From contig NZ_JH725037.1 of assembly GCF_000278235.1 (NCBI RefSeq), positions 661,264-707,491 on the forward strand: a stretch of 46,228 nucleotides of DNA. The letters run 5' to 3'. The notes beneath the pieces were generated by a model that searched no databases, was not told the DNA's origin, and saw only the letters and a list, made by a program, of their open reading frames with translations. Both the position numbers and the translations under genes were made by a program. This stretch comes from Bartonella vinsonii subsp. arupensis OK-94-513 (lineage in GTDB: Bacteria > Pseudomonadota > Alphaproteobacteria > Rhizobiales > Rhizobiaceae). Every line of letters starts with the position of its first letter. Position 1 is the stretch's first letter. Shown here piece after piece: positions 16,359-26,657 of this stretch.

Positions 16359-17172
16359 TATACTCACCGTCTCTCTCTACATATAAATGTCATAACACAC
16401 ATGAATGCCATAACTTCAAAATCACTTCCCCAACACCTTATTTGGCAAAACTTTACTTAGCAAGCTTTCCCAAATTCTCCAACATAAGAACCTTAACATC
16501 CTATTGCCATTCAATATGACGTCAGCTTCTTGGCAACATGATATCCGTTTCTTGACTGTGTTAACCTCTTGTGATTACGCTACAGCACCCTTCACTTCTC
16601 TACTGCAACACAAAAAGAAAAACGCACTTCAAAAAGGACGTTTTTACACACTTTATGCACACAACAAATAAGCGAAAATTGCAAAAAAATCTGCCGATCT
16701 CTTAACAAAAGCTCTTCTCCTTGTCAAGTGCATATCCCTCTGGCGTATCCCTCTGGCGTGTTAAATGAAAGGGAAAATGAGAGCAACAAATGCGATAATG
16801 CGATAAAGATTCTCTGGGGATGTGTTTTACATCGAGTATATATTTTACAACTATATATTTTAGTGGGGCTGAAATTCAGACGACAATTAAAGTGGGTAAG
16901 TTGATAGGTGGGCAAGTGGGTGAAAAATTGTCTAATGCATTTGGGGGGCGTTGCTTAAATTAGTGCTAGAAGCAATATAGGGGGCATCCATCCATCGGCA
17001 TGGAGGATATTCTAAAGGAATAAAAAAGAGGGGAGAGCTGGTTTACCTGTAAAAGACAAAAAGAGTTGTTGTGAAGAGAAGATACTTGCGCATTTTCATT
17101 GCTTATTAAGACCGCGATATAGCTTACAGAGTATTGGCATTTCACGAGAAGAAAACTCTGTATAGAAGCCTT
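16359..17172. other. intergenic stretch upstream of rpmJ, no gene seen
   Basis: About 810 bp. It contains a perfect 13-bp tandem duplication (ATCCCTCTGGCGT at 16734 and 16747). The 63-codon frame on the minus strand at 16724-16915 has no support. Confidence 0.5.
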
Positions 17173-18471
17173 TTATTGAGACACTTCTGTCATAATTTGG
17201 GGTTGATTGCAAGATTTGGTGGATGGTCCTGTGAGTTGTATAACATGCCCCATTTTGCGGAGCGGTTGAACAGAGCTTTTGCCATATAAATGGAGCGATG
17301 TGTGTTCTTGCCTGAGAAAATATTTGATCTCATTCAGATTATTGCCAAGAAGATTTGTCATTTGACAATCACTATGGCGGTAGGTGCTGCCTAGCGGAAG
17401 CCCACAAATAGCACGGATATGCTGTTCAAACTGTGATGTTACACACGCTTTTTGTGTCCAATGACCAGAATTATGAACACGAGGCGCCAATTCATTCACT
17501 AAAAGACCCCCATCTATCAGGACAAAAAACTCAATGCAAAGAACGCCTACATAATCCAATGCATCCATCACTGTGACGCTTATTTCTTGCGCAGCATTTT
17601 GTACGTTAAGCGGAATCCGCGATGGAACAAAAGATTTATGAAGAATGCCATTTTTGTGCTGATTTTCAGGACAATCATAAAAAATATGCTCTCCCTGTTT
17701 CGTGCGCGCGGAGATGACCGAAATTTCCGATAAAAAAGGGACAATTTCTTCTAAAATCGAGGGTTGTTCTTTAAAAGCCTTGAAGCTCTTATCAAGAGTC
17801 TTTTCATCTGGATGATCCAGCATTATCTGGTTTTTTCCATCATAGCCAAAACGACGCGTCTTTAAAAGACCACGCCCCTTTAATGCGGAAAGCCCTGATT
17901 GCAGAGAAGCGACATCATCTACAGCATACCACGATGCTGTGCGGATGTTTTGCTCATGTAAAAATTGCTTCTCAAAAAGCCGATCTTGCGTAATCTCCAA
18001 CGCCTTGGAAGAGGGATAAACATTTTTGGCATTCTCTACGTATTGAACCGTTTGAAGCGAAAGATTTTCAAACTCATAGGTTACAACATCACACAGAGAA
18101 ATAAAATGATCTAATGCCGAAATATCATCATAGGGTGCAACAATATGGTCATTCGCTGTTTGTGCCGCTGGGCAATCCGCTTCAGGACAAAAAACAACCG
18201 TTCGAAATCCTAATTCCGCTGCTGCTATGGCTAACATACGTGCTAATTGTCCTCCACCTATGAGGCCAATGACGCTTTTCGGAGGCAATGGAGTGGATGA
18301 ACAGGATGTGTTAGATGCGCTGGGTGCTGTGGATGCGCTAGGGGTGGCGGTTGTGCTGGGTGCGGTGGATGTATCGGGTGTAGTTGATGCGCTGGGTGTA
18401 TTGGGTGTGGCGGATGTATCGGATGCGCTAGAGGTGGCGGGTGTACTGGATGGATGAGAAGATTGTGTCAT
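17173..18471 (-). CDS. purK: 5-(carboxyamino)imidazole ribonucleotide synthase
   Basis: PurK carboxylates AIR with ATP and bicarbonate to give N5-CAIR in purine synthesis. After a Ser/Thr/Ala/Pro-rich extension (residues 1-64), the ATP-grasp enzyme begins at SVIGLIGGGQLARML (residues 66-80). YEFENL, RRFGYDGKNQ and VNELAPRVHNSGHWT follow, all typical of PurK. At 432 residues it is longer than the usual 350-380, entirely because of the repeat-like N-terminus. The ATG at 18469-18471 lies 1 nt beyond the purE stop, so purE and purK form a tight operon. It probably folds normally, with a disordered tail. Confidence 0.95.
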   Translation of the reverse strand: MTQSSHPSSTPATSSASDTSATPNTPSASTTPDTSTAPSTTATPSASTAPSASNTSCSSTPLPPKSVIGLIGGGQLARMLAIAAAELGFRTVVFCPEADCPAAQTANDHIVAPYDDISALDHFISLCDVVTYEFENLSLQTVQYVENAKNVYPSSKALEITQDRLFEKQFLHEQNIRTASWYAVDDVASLQSGLSALKGRGLLKTRRFGYDGKNQIMLDHPDEKTLDKSFKAFKEQPSILEEIVPFLSEISVISARTKQGEHIFYDCPENQHKNGILHKSFVPSRIPLNVQNAAQEISVTVMDALDYVGVLCIEFFVLIDGGLLVNELAPRVHNSGHWTQKACVTSQFEQHIRAICGLPLGSTYRHSDCQMTNLLGNNLNEIKYFLRQEHTSLHLYGKSSVQPLRKMGHVIQLTGPSTKSCNQPQIMTEVSQ

Positions 18472-18472
18472 T

Positions 18473-18970
18473 TTAAACCTCAGTGACCGGAATTTGTGCA
18501 ACATTAGCCGTTTGTTGTTGACGCCAATCTTCTAACCGTTGTGCTAGGTTATCATCATAAACTGCCATAACTGCTGCCGCCAAAAGCGCTGCATTAATTG
18601 CACCGGCTTTGCCAATCGCTAATGTGCCAACGGGAATGCCGGCGGGCATTTGCACAATCGAAAGCAAAGAATCTTGACCCGATAAAGCCTGTGAATGCAC
18701 GGGGACACCAAAAACGGGAAGAGGCGTGAGGGCTGCTAACATACCAGGAAGATGCGCTGCACCTCCTGCGCCGGCAATTAAAATCTTAAAACCTGCTGCT
18801 TTAGCTCCTTTCGCAAATTCATAAAGCCGTTCAGGGGTTCGGTGGGCTGAGACAATCTGCGAAATGTGAGAAATACCAAGACAGCTTAATATATCCGCAC
18901 TATGACGCATCGTTTGCCAATCCGATTGGCTGCCCATTAAAATCGCTACATCACATGATTTTTTCGTCAT
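18473..18970 (-). CDS. purE: N5-carboxyaminoimidazole ribonucleotide mutase
   Basis: PurE converts N5-CAIR to CAIR, the step after PurK. The 165-residue class I enzyme shows MGSQSDW (12-18), the catalytic-loop SAHRTPE (41-47) and the [12 protein letters not shown] segment. The [13 protein letters not shown] segment is also conserved. It is the first gene of purEK and is full length. Confidence 0.97.
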   Translation of the reverse strand: MTKKSCDVAILMGSQSDWQTMRHSADILSCLGISHISQIVSAHRTPERLYEFAKGAKAAGFKILIAGAGGAAHLPGMLAALTPLPVFGVPVHSQALSGQDSLLSIVQMPAGIPVGTLAIGKAGAINAALLAAAVMAVYDDNLAQRLEDWRQQQTANVAQIPVTEV

Positions 18971-19697
18971 TCACCAACCCCTATCTTAGGTATTTACTGC
19001 GATTCTTACTCTCTCTTCTTGTAAGAGTTTTACATTTTCTTTGCAAAGTCAATTAATGATAAAACAACAGTTTTTTAGTGTGTCACAGATTTCATAAATA
19101 GAATGTTTCCAGAAGTTTGGTAGAAAGATGACAGATAGTTCTTTATCTTCTTAAACAGTGCTCTTTTGCAGAAAATCTTTCATGATGGATAAGAGAAAGG
19201 CATTTCTGTTTTGGCTTGCAGTTTATTCCTTTGGAAACTTTTTATTCAAAATAAAGGATGCCTGCTAGTGATACTTGTATTGCTTGTTGGAAAAAAGGAA
19301 GAGCAGGAGTAAGAGTATAGTAATATAAACTCTTGCTTATCATGAAAAAGAATTTTTTATGGCAAAACTGCGTTCAATACAAAAACTAAGTCTTTCTAAA
19401 AAATCAGAGATATAAAAAGCGGGACATTTGTCTGGAATGCTTACTTTGTTGCTTCAATGATTCTTCCATCTTTAGAAAAAAAAGAGCTTCTTTATTCTTC
19501 AGTGTTAAAGGAAAAGACACAATCAAATACTTGTGTTGATATTCCTTTTTAGTGCTCTACATACCCCTTTGCTTTCTCTACTCTTGTAAAGACAATAAAA
19601 GAGAAGGGTGAATTGTGAATAATAAGTCCATGGTCTCTTTTTTGCCCAATTTTGTAATATCTTACACATCGATAATAAGAAAGGAGACTTTAAAGCC
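18971..19697. other. intergenic stretch between purE and the dsbB operon
   Basis: About 725 bp of AT-rich DNA between divergent genes; it must hold both promoters. I see no RNA gene or ORF with support. Confidence 0.5.
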
Positions 19698-19850
19698 ATG
19701 TTTCTTCCATTTTTAATTGCCTTAGGTGCAGCCGTAACAACAGTGTGTGGGAAAAAAAATATAAGTTATGCTTTATGGGCAATTTTGCTCGTTGTCATTC
19801 TTCTCACTTTTAATCATCACGCAACATCTACTTTAAATTTGTCTTTTTGA
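19698..19850 (+). CDS. DUF5993-family small membrane protein
   Basis: A 50-residue protein starting MFLPFLIALGAAVTTVCGKK with a second hydrophobic segment (YALWAILLVVILLTF), so two membrane helices. AAGGAG lies 11 nt upstream of the ATG. The length and sequence fit DUF5993, a family I recall encoded next to DsbB-like proteins. It ends 10 bp before the dsbB gene, so the two are one operon and it may assist the disulfide system. No biochemical role is known to me. Confidence 0.8.
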   Translation: MFLPFLIALGAAVTTVCGKKNISYALWAILLVVILLTFNHHATSTLNLSF

Positions 19851-19860
19851 GAGAATAATC

Positions 19861-20442
19861 ATGGAAAATGTTGAACAAAAAAATCCTCATTTCGTCATAT
19901 TTATGAATACCTTAGGGCTTATTGGATTATCTATTGTCTTGTTGGTGGCTTTTTATTATCAGTTGGTAAAGTTCGAATTACCTTGTCCTCTTTGTCTTCT
20001 TCAACGCGTTGGTTTGATGCTGGCAGGCTGCGGGTTTTTGCTTAATATTCACCATAAGGTGAAACATACCCATTATGGTATGGTGATTCTGGGCTGTATG
20101 GTAACCAGCGCTGTTGCTGTTCGGCAGGTGCTTTTGCACATTACACCAGATGATCTTGGATATGGTTCAACATTCTTTGGATTGCATTTTTATACTTGGG
20201 CACTCATTATTTCATTGCTTTGTATTCTTGGAGTGTCTGTCGCCATGATTTTAGGTGAATTGGCACACAAAGTTAAAGTGTTTTCTCCTTTACCAATTTT
20301 CAATAGAACGGCAAGTTTCTTGTTTGTCTTTTTGATTGCAGCAAACTTGATTTCTACTATACTTGAATGTGGAAGTGGCCAATGTGCCGATGATCCTGTA
20401 AGATATGAATTGCTGTCAAATTGGTCCTCTTCATCATCCTAA
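19861..20442 (+). CDS. DsbB-family disulfide bond formation protein
   Basis: A 193-residue inner-membrane protein with four to five helices (about 12-33, 44-61, 70-90, 107-133, 148-168). The quinone-proximal redox pair is in PCPLC (C42/C45), as in DsbB. A second pair, C170/C175 (ECGSGQC), lies after the last helix near the C-terminus rather than in the loop used by E. coli DsbB, so its partner oxidoreductase may be engaged differently. It is co-transcribed with the DUF5993 gene and ends at a strong terminator. Confidence 0.88.
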   Translation: MENVEQKNPHFVIFMNTLGLIGLSIVLLVAFYYQLVKFELPCPLCLLQRVGLMLAGCGFLLNIHHKVKHTHYGMVILGCMVTSAVAVRQVLLHITPDDLGYGSTFFGLHFYTWALIISLLCILGVSVAMILGELAHKVKVFSPLPIFNRTASFLFVFLIAANLISTILECGSGQCADDPVRYELLSNWSSSSS

Positions 20443-20498
20443 AGCGTTTTTTAAATAAATTATTTTAATTTTCCGAATAAACATCTTAACAGTTATAA

Positions 20499-20535
20499 AG
20501 AGACGGAATGTTCACTATTTCCGTCTCTCTTTTTT
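20499..20535 (+). terminator. rho-independent terminator of the dsbB operon
   Basis: AGAGACGGAA (20499-20508) pairs perfectly with TTCCGTCTCT (20519-20528), followed by CTTTTTT. Confidence 0.9.
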
Positions 20536-20536
20536 G

Positions 20537-21753
20537 CAAAAAACTCTTGAGAGTTCCATTCAGATTTTTCATCTCCTCTACAGAAATGCACTTTTTCGCT
20601 CCGTCTGATTGCTCTTCTGTATCCGTTGTGCCAGAGAGTCTTGTGAAGTGACAAAGATTGCGCCAAAAACAAAAAAAAATAAAAATGCTAGCTTTTAAAT
20701 GATCTCTTCTATGGTAATCTTGATCATGGGGATGTAGTGTCGATGGAGACATAATAGTTTTAAAGACAACGGGGTTTTCTTTGGTATATTGGCTTGTGCC
20801 AAAAATCCTTATGTGTGTTGCTCTAAGCCAACTTTTATATTTGTTGATTTAAGCCAACAGTTCAAAGGCGTAAATATTTTCAAGGACAACAGTAAAGAGA
20901 GGCGTTGTTTAAAAGGTGATAGAGGGCTGCAAAACAGTTGTTGAAAACACTGTCGTAAATGTCTTTTTACAGATTTATTGTTTTCTGTAAAACTGTAAAA
21001 CTGTAAAACTGTAAAACTGTAAAAGAGTGAAAGTGTGAAATAAAAAACAGAGTGGCGATATGGGGTGCGTGCTTTTGTGACGAGAATGTCCTACAGGGGA
21101 AGGGTATCTAGAGCGGTGAAGAGTTGCAAAGGGGGAAATAAAACATGCAGAGCCGTGTTAGAGGAGGTTGGACGTGTGAGAAGAGGCTAGAAAATGGCTG
21201 GAGGTGCAGGCTTGGAGAATGGTTTGGATGCGTGGCGGAAAAGGGGAGCTGGCCAGAGAAAATAGGCTATCAGCCTTTCATGAACTTTTATAAAAGGGCG
21301 TTAACATATCGGTTAAAGCTTTTTGAAAGCATCAGAAAACAAATATAAATTTTCTTTATACTTTTTAAATTTTCCATAAATCTTGAAAAATTATAAAAAA
21401 GAAAGGTCTTTTCAAGAGTTTTATAAGTAAATTAAAAATATTTACATAATAAGGACATTTATATTCAATGTAAAACTTGAATTAATAAGGTTATATAATA
21501 AAAATTTATTGAAAATACTTATTAATACCTTATAAAAAGAGAAAGTTATAATAATTATGTTAAAATAATTATATAATTCTTTATGAAAACGAAATTCATT
21601 TCATTAAAGAACACTTATGATGTATCCTTTAAAAAGAAAAACCTTGTTCTTTTTGTCGAATTTTTGTTCACAAAACCAAGAAAATAAGGTATGAACACTG
21701 AAAAATAACGCACAGCTTGAAGGATTATGTGCATATAAAGGAATTACTTGTTT
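20537..21753. other. long intergenic stretch upstream of infA
   Basis: About 1.2 kb. The minus strand at 20540-20752 holds fragments of what looks like a small exported protein, but in two frames. The 21350-21700 section is very AT-rich and probably contains the infA promoter and leader. No intact gene is supported; the 67-codon frame at 21145-21348 has no recognisable sequence. Confidence 0.5.
20985..21024. repeat. five perfect 8-bp tandem repeats
   Basis: CTGTAAAA is repeated five times without change, in intergenic DNA. An 8-bp unit is the kind that varies in copy number by slippage. Confidence 0.9.
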
Positions 21754-21972
21754 ATGTCAAAAGAAGAAGTTTTGGAATTTTCTGGTATCGTGACCGAACT
21801 CCTCCCTAATGCAATGTTTCGTGTAAAACTGGAAAATGATCACGAAATTATTGCCCATACTGCTGGAAGGATGCGCAAAAATCGTATTCGTGTGTTAGCC
21901 GGTGACAAGATCATGGTGGAAATGACCCCTTATGATCTGACAAAAGGACGTATTACATATCGATATAAATAA
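21754..21972 (+). CDS. infA: translation initiation factor IF-1
   Basis: The 72-residue protein ([20 protein letters not shown]) is a full-length single OB-fold IF-1, which binds the ribosomal A site during initiation. ATG 21754 gives the family length; the frame extends to a TTG six bases earlier. maf and yacG follow in the same direction, a common alphaproteobacterial cluster. Confidence 0.97.
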   Translation: MSKEEVLEFSGIVTELLPNAMFRVKLENDHEIIAHTAGRMRKNRIRVLAGDKIMVEMTPYDLTKGRITYRYK

Positions 21973-22168
21973 GTTATGGCTGTTTTTTGCTTTCTGGAAA
22001 AGCAGCGTTTTTGCTTCTAAAACATTTTGATGTTTGTTCCAAAATGAAAAATAAAAAAGGAGAAGCAACAAATGAAAATGATCCTAAAGAATACCTGAAA
22101 TAAATGAAAGGTGTCAGTTGTGCCAAAATGAAGGGGATGGTGGCTTAAGATCATCTTGAGGGGAGAGA

Positions 22169-22867
22169 ATGCAAAATTTAAAGGAAACCTGCTTAGGAAA
22201 AACGCATTTGGGAAAAGATCTTCCTGAAGAAATCCAGTTGGTACTTGCTTCTGCTTCGCCGCGTCGCTTGGCGCTTCTCGCGCAAATAGGTCTTGATCCT
22301 CATTATGTGCACGCAACCGATGTGGATGAAACACCAAAGTCAAGGGAACATCCTGCAACTCTTGCAAAACGTTTGGCAAAGGAAAAGGCACTTAAAGCGC
22401 GAGAAACTTTGCTGTGGTGTAGTAAAAACAATAAAGGAGATGCAGCAGCGGAAAAAACGGTGATTTTAGCTGCTGATACTGTGGTGGCGGTGGGAAACGT
22501 TATTTTGCCTAAACCAAAAGGTGAAGACGAAGCTTATGAATGTTTGCGTTTTCTTTCTGGACGTTGTCACAAAGTGTATAGTGCTGTTTGTGCACTCAAT
22601 GAAAGCGGAAAAATAGGCGTCAAATTGGTCGAAAGTCGTGTCCGTTTTAAACGTTTAACTGCTCCCGTGATGAGGGCTTATATCGCTTCTGGTGAATGGG
22701 AAGGTAAAGCCGGTGGTTATGCTATTCAAGGAAAAGCAGGGGCTTTTGTGGTCCATATCGTTGGCTCTTATTCTAATGTGGTGGGCTTGCCATTGGCTGA
22801 AACAATGGATCTTTTGTTGGCTTATCGCTATCCAATTCTTGCAAACTGGTCCAAGGAAATTTACTAG
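22169..22867 (+). CDS. maf: Maf-family nucleoside triphosphate pyrophosphatase
   Basis: A 232-residue house-cleaning pyrophosphatase that removes non-canonical or excess NTPs. It has the N-terminal SASPRR (28-33), then ADTVV, LPKPKGEDEA and the GKAGGYAIQGKAG segment typical of Maf. It is preceded by GGGGAGAG. The last 16 bp, including the TAG, are repeated immediately downstream (22855-22870 and 22872-22887). Confidence 0.94.
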   Translation: MQNLKETCLGKTHLGKDLPEEIQLVLASASPRRLALLAQIGLDPHYVHATDVDETPKSREHPATLAKRLAKEKALKARETLLWCSKNNKGDAAAEKTVILAADTVVAVGNVILPKPKGEDEAYECLRFLSGRCHKVYSAVCALNESGKIGVKLVESRVRFKRLTAPVMRAYIASGEWEGKAGGYAIQGKAGAFVVHIVGSYSNVVGLPLAETMDLLLAYRYPILANWSKEIY

Positions 22868-22888
22868 ATGGGGAAATTTACTAGATGA

Positions 22889-23245
22889 ATGCGTGAATGG
22901 GTAAAGCCAATGGAACAGGATAAAAAGCCACAAAAAGGGGAGCGGCAGAATGAACAAAAACAAACAGTGAAAAAAAGCAATAAGGTGGGCGAACAAAAAA
23001 TAAAACAATGGGAAGAAGCGCACCAAACGCTCATAGAGCCGAATGTAACACAAACGCCCAATTTAACACAACCAAAGACATCTCCAATGCGTCCTCCGCA
23101 CCCTTGTCCCATTTGTGGTCAAAAGGCGCAACAAAATGCTTATCCTTTCTGTTCAACACGATGTCGCGCAATTGATCTCAATCGATGGCTTTCGGGTGCT
23201 TATATTTTACCACCACCACCGCAAATCAGTGATGAAGAAGAATAG
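22889..23245 (+). CDS. yacG: DNA gyrase inhibitor YacG, N-terminally extended
   Basis: The C-terminal 55 residues are a YacG zinc-ribbon domain (CPICG, then FCSTRC and AIDLNRWLSGAYILP). In E. coli this protein binds and inhibits GyrB. At 118 residues it is nearly twice the usual 60-70, because of a Lys/Gln-rich tail of about 65 residues with no family match. Codons 1, 8 and 67 are Met; the family length would fit a start near codon 67. It follows maf closely. Confidence 0.88.
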   Translation: MREWVKPMEQDKKPQKGERQNEQKQTVKKSNKVGEQKIKQWEEAHQTLIEPNVTQTPNLTQPKTSPMRPPHPCPICGQKAQQNAYPFCSTRCRAIDLNRWLSGAYILPPPPQISDEEE

Positions 23246-23566
23246 ATAAGGCATTAAAAATACGAAAACTGCGCTCCCCATGATGGAAGGGTGGTGGATG
23301 AAAGTTTGATGCTGGAGTTTTGGCGGTGGGGTTTTCAGAGGGGCATTCTTCGGGGGCATTTTGTGTATAAAAGTACTGGTCTTTTTGAAAAATCAGAGCG
23401 TGTTCTCTGCTTCCTCTTGCTATGGCGTTGCTTAAGACCCATATTCATTTTAGCACTACGACTCTTCTTTCATGCTGTCTCTTTTGCTGTGTTTTGCGTG
23501 CTTTGATGAAGCCTTCTAGGGTGCTTTGGGAGATAAGTGCGGTGGTGCTCCAAGAAAGGAAAAAAA
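23246..23566. other. intergenic stretch upstream of clpB
   Basis: About 320 bp with no credible gene; the clpB promoter is expected here. I did not find a clear heat-shock sigma-factor promoter by eye. Confidence 0.4.
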
Positions 23567-26158
23567 ATGAACTTGGAAAAATATAGTGAACGCCTACAGG
23601 GGTTTCTTCAAACAGCGCAAAATAATGCTCTTTCTTCTGATCACCAGCAGTTTTTGCCGGAGCATTTCCTTAAAGTCTTGTTAGACGATTCTCAAGGATT
23701 GGTAGCCTCACTGATCCAAAGAGCCGGTGCTGATCTCTCCCTCATTCAAAAAACGCTTAAAGCGGCACTCGAGACTTTGCCAAAAGTGCAAGGCGGAAAT
23801 GGGCAACTTTATTTGTCACAACCATTGGCAAAGGTTTTTGCCATGGCAGAAGATCTTGCGCAAAAAGCTGGTGATCAGTTTGTAACTGTGGAACGTATGC
23901 TGCAAGCGCTTCTCATGGAAAAAACTGCAAAAACAGCCGATATTTTAACAAAGGGAGGTTTAACCCCTCAAGCACTTAATCAGGCGATTAATGCGCTGCG
24001 TAAAGGAAAAACCGCAACAAGTCCTCATGCTGAAAGCCAATATGACGCTTTGCAAAAATATGCTCGCGATTTGACAAAAGATGCACGAGAAGGAAAACTC
24101 GATCCTGTCATTGGACGTGAAGAAGAAATTCGACGCACGATTCAGGTGCTTTCACGGCGGACCAAAAATAATCCCGTGCTCATTGGTGAACCTGGAGTGG
24201 GAAAAACCGCTATCGTGGAAGGGTTGGCGCTGCGCATTGTTAATGGCGATGTGCCAGAAACTTTGCGTGATAAGCAGCTCCATGCGCTTGATATGGGGGC
24301 TCTTATTGCTGGAGCAAAATATCGCGGCGAATTCGAAGAACGCCTTAAGGCTGTGCTCGCTGAGGTGCAAGCCGAAAATGGACAGATCATTTTGTTTATT
24401 GATGAGTTGCATAATCTCGTGGGAGCTGGAAAATCCGATGGTCCTATGGATGCTTCTAATTTATTAAAGCCTGCTCTAGCACGTGGTGAACTCCATTGTG
24501 TGGGGGCAACCACTTTGGATGAATATCGCAAATATGTCGAAAAAGATGCCGCTCTTGCACGGCGCTTCCAACCTGTCTTTGTGCCTGAACCAACCTTGGA
24601 TGATACAATCTCTATTTTGCGCGGTATTAAAGAAAAATATGAACAACATCACAAAGTACGCTTGGCTGATAGCGCTTTGATTGCAGCAGCGCGGCTTTCA
24701 AACCGTTATATTACCGATCGTTTCTTGCCCGATAAAGCCATTGATCTCATTGATGAAGCGGCGGCGCGCTTGCGGATGCAAGTCGATTCAAAACCAGAAG
24801 AATTGGATGCCATTGATCGGCGAATTCTCCAGTTGAAAATCGAGCGTGAAGCTTTGAAAACAGAAGTGGATCCAACAGCAAAAACTCGCTTGCAAGCTGT
24901 CCAAGACGAACTGAAAACATTGGAACAGCAGTCTGCGGAAATGACAACAGCTTGGCAAGCCGAAAAGCAAAAATTAGGGCATGCTGCCGATTTAAAAAAA
25001 CAGCTAGAAGAAGCACGTAATGCTTTGGCTATTGCACAGCGTGATGGAAAATTTCAACGGGCTGGAGAATTGGCTTATAGTGTCATTCCTGAACTCGAAA
25101 AACAATTGAGCATGGCTGAAAATGATGATCAGCAAAATCATTTGGTGGAAGAAACCGTTACTGCTGAACATATCGCGCGCATTGTTTCACGCTGGACAGG
25201 TATTCCCGTTGATCGGATGCTCGAAGCTGAACGAGAAGCATTGCTGCGTATGGAAGACGAAATTAGTACTCGCGTTGTGGGACAGGGCGAAGCTGTTCAA
25301 GCTATTGCGCGGGCTGTTCGGCGTGCGCGTGCAGGGTTGCAAGATCCCAATCGCCCCATTGGTTCTTTCATGTTTTTGGGACCTACCGGTGTGGGAAAAA
25401 CCGAATTAACAAAGGCACTCGCAGCGTTTCTTTTCCAAGATTCCAATGCAATGTTGCGCATTGATATGTCTGAATATATGGAAAAACACGCTGGAGCACG
25501 CTTGATTGGTGCGCCGCCTGGATATGTCGGATATGAAGAAGGAGGGGTGCTAACCGAGGCTGTGCGCAGAAGGCCTTATCAAGTCATTCTGTTCGACGAA
25601 ATTGAAAAAGCGCATCCTGATATTTTTAATCTCTTGCTCCAAGTGCTCGACGAGGGACGCTTGACCGATAGCCAAGGGCGTACGGTCGATTTTCGCAACA
25701 CCTTGTTGATTATGACTTCAAATCTTGGCGCTGAATTTTTGACCGCTCTGCCTGAAGGACAAACAACTGATCAGGCAAAAAATGATGTTATGAATGTCGT
25801 AAAAGCCGCTTTCCGTCCCGAATTCCTTAATCGTATTGATGAGATTATTCTCTTTCAGAGATTGCAACGCAAGGATATGGAAGCTATCGTTGATATTCAG
25901 ATACAACATTTGCAAAATTTGCTCAATGAACGCAAAATAACTTTGCAGATCAAACCAGAAGTGCGCGAATTCCTCGCCCATAAAGGCTATGATCCGCTCT
26001 ATGGAGCGCGTCCTCTCAAACGTATTATCCAAAAGGAAATTCAAGATCCCCTCGCAGAAAATATCTTGTTTGGAAAAATTCATGATGAAACAACTGTGAC
26101 AATTGCAAAAGAAGGAGAGCAGTTGGTCTTTTTGTCTGGAAAACAAGAAGAAACCTAA
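23567..26158 (+). CDS. clpB: ATP-dependent disaggregase ClpB
   Basis: ClpB is a hexameric AAA+ machine that, with DnaK, extracts proteins from aggregates. The 863-residue length is normal. It shows the N-domain (about 1-150), NBD1 with GEPGVGKT and Walker B LFIDELH, a coiled-coil middle domain (about 400-530), and NBD2 with GPTGVGKT and [10 protein letters not shown]. It lacks the ClpP-binding loop of ClpA/X. The ATG at 23567 has AAGGA 6 nt upstream; the longer frame adds 10 unlikely residues. The gene sits immediately left of the regulator and virion modules. Confidence 0.97.
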   Translation: MNLEKYSERLQGFLQTAQNNALSSDHQQFLPEHFLKVLLDDSQGLVASLIQRAGADLSLIQKTLKAALETLPKVQGGNGQLYLSQPLAKVFAMAEDLAQKAGDQFVTVERMLQALLMEKTAKTADILTKGGLTPQALNQAINALRKGKTATSPHAESQYDALQKYARDLTKDAREGKLDPVIGREEEIRRTIQVLSRRTKNNPVLIGEPGVGKTAIVEGLALRIVNGDVPETLRDKQLHALDMGALIAGAKYRGEFEERLKAVLAEVQAENGQIILFIDELHNLVGAGKSDGPMDASNLLKPALARGELHCVGATTLDEYRKYVEKDAALARRFQPVFVPEPTLDDTISILRGIKEKYEQHHKVRLADSALIAAARLSNRYITDRFLPDKAIDLIDEAAARLRMQVDSKPEELDAIDRRILQLKIEREALKTEVDPTAKTRLQAVQDELKTLEQQSAEMTTAWQAEKQKLGHAADLKKQLEEARNALAIAQRDGKFQRAGELAYSVIPELEKQLSMAENDDQQNHLVEETVTAEHIARIVSRWTGIPVDRMLEAEREALLRMEDEISTRVVGQGEAVQAIARAVRRARAGLQDPNRPIGSFMFLGPTGVGKTELTKALAAFLFQDSNAMLRIDMSEYMEKHAGARLIGAPPGYVGYEEGGVLTEAVRRRPYQVILFDEIEKAHPDIFNLLLQVLDEGRLTDSQGRTVDFRNTLLIMTSNLGAEFLTALPEGQTTDQAKNDVMNVVKAAFRPEFLNRIDEIILFQRLQRKDMEAIVDIQIQHLQNLLNERKITLQIKPEVREFLAHKGYDPLYGARPLKRIIQKEIQDPLAENILFGKIHDETTVTIAKEGEQLVFLSGKQEET

Positions 26159-26657
26159 GCGCCTTGAAAAGAACGCACTTGTAAAGAATGAAAAGGAAAG
26201 GCTGCGTCAAAGACTGTTTTAAAAGGGCGGTCCTTTAAAAATGGCACTCTTTAAACAATGATGCTCTTTAGAGAATGGTGAATGTCAAGAAAAAGGGCGG
26301 GCAACAAAAAGGATAAAGATAGACAGGGATAAGGACAGGGTAGAAAGAAAAAGTTGACAAGGTAAATCTAAACGAGTATCATAATGATACAATCGGAATT
26401 GTGCGTTTTTTTCATCTGCTGTAAATTAAGGATGGGGGGAGATGAAAAAATGGACCGATGAGATCTTCTGATAAGATTCTGTGAAAGTGGTGGGATGTCT
26501 TCCAAAGGTTTTGGTGCCAAAGGTTTTGGTGTTTGTTGTCCTATGATGTCGTAAACCGGTGCCGTAAACTGTTTTTTGAGATGTGGTGGTATCAGGCGGG
26601 CAAGGCTTTAGGCAGAGGGGAGATATTGGCAAATAATATTGATGAGTGCTCTTTTGC
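26159..26657. other. intergenic stretch with an orphan promoter
   Basis: About 500 bp between clpB and the convergent XRE gene. Apart from the promoter/palindrome at 26354-26390 I see no gene. A nine-codon frame (MKKWTDEIF) from the ATG at 26442 follows a GGGGGGAG ribosome-binding-like site. A 13-bp tandem duplication (AAGGTTTTGGTGC) lies near 26505-26530. Confidence 0.45.
26354..26390 (+). promoter_or_regulatory. orphan promoter overlapped by a perfect palindrome
   Basis: TTGACA (26354-26359), 17 nt, then TATCAT (26377-26382) is a near-consensus promoter. The palindrome GTATCAT-A-ATGATAC (26376-26390) covers the -10 element, as an operator would. Downstream there is no gene before the convergent XRE gene ends at 26658, so the product may be a small RNA, a tiny peptide or an antisense transcript. 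The binding protein is unknown. Confidence 0.45.

Noticed and set aside
21145-21348. 67-codon plus-strand ORF upstream of infA
   Set aside because: A weak upstream GGGGGAAATA is the only support; the Trp/Arg/Gly-rich sequence is that of non-coding GT-rich DNA.
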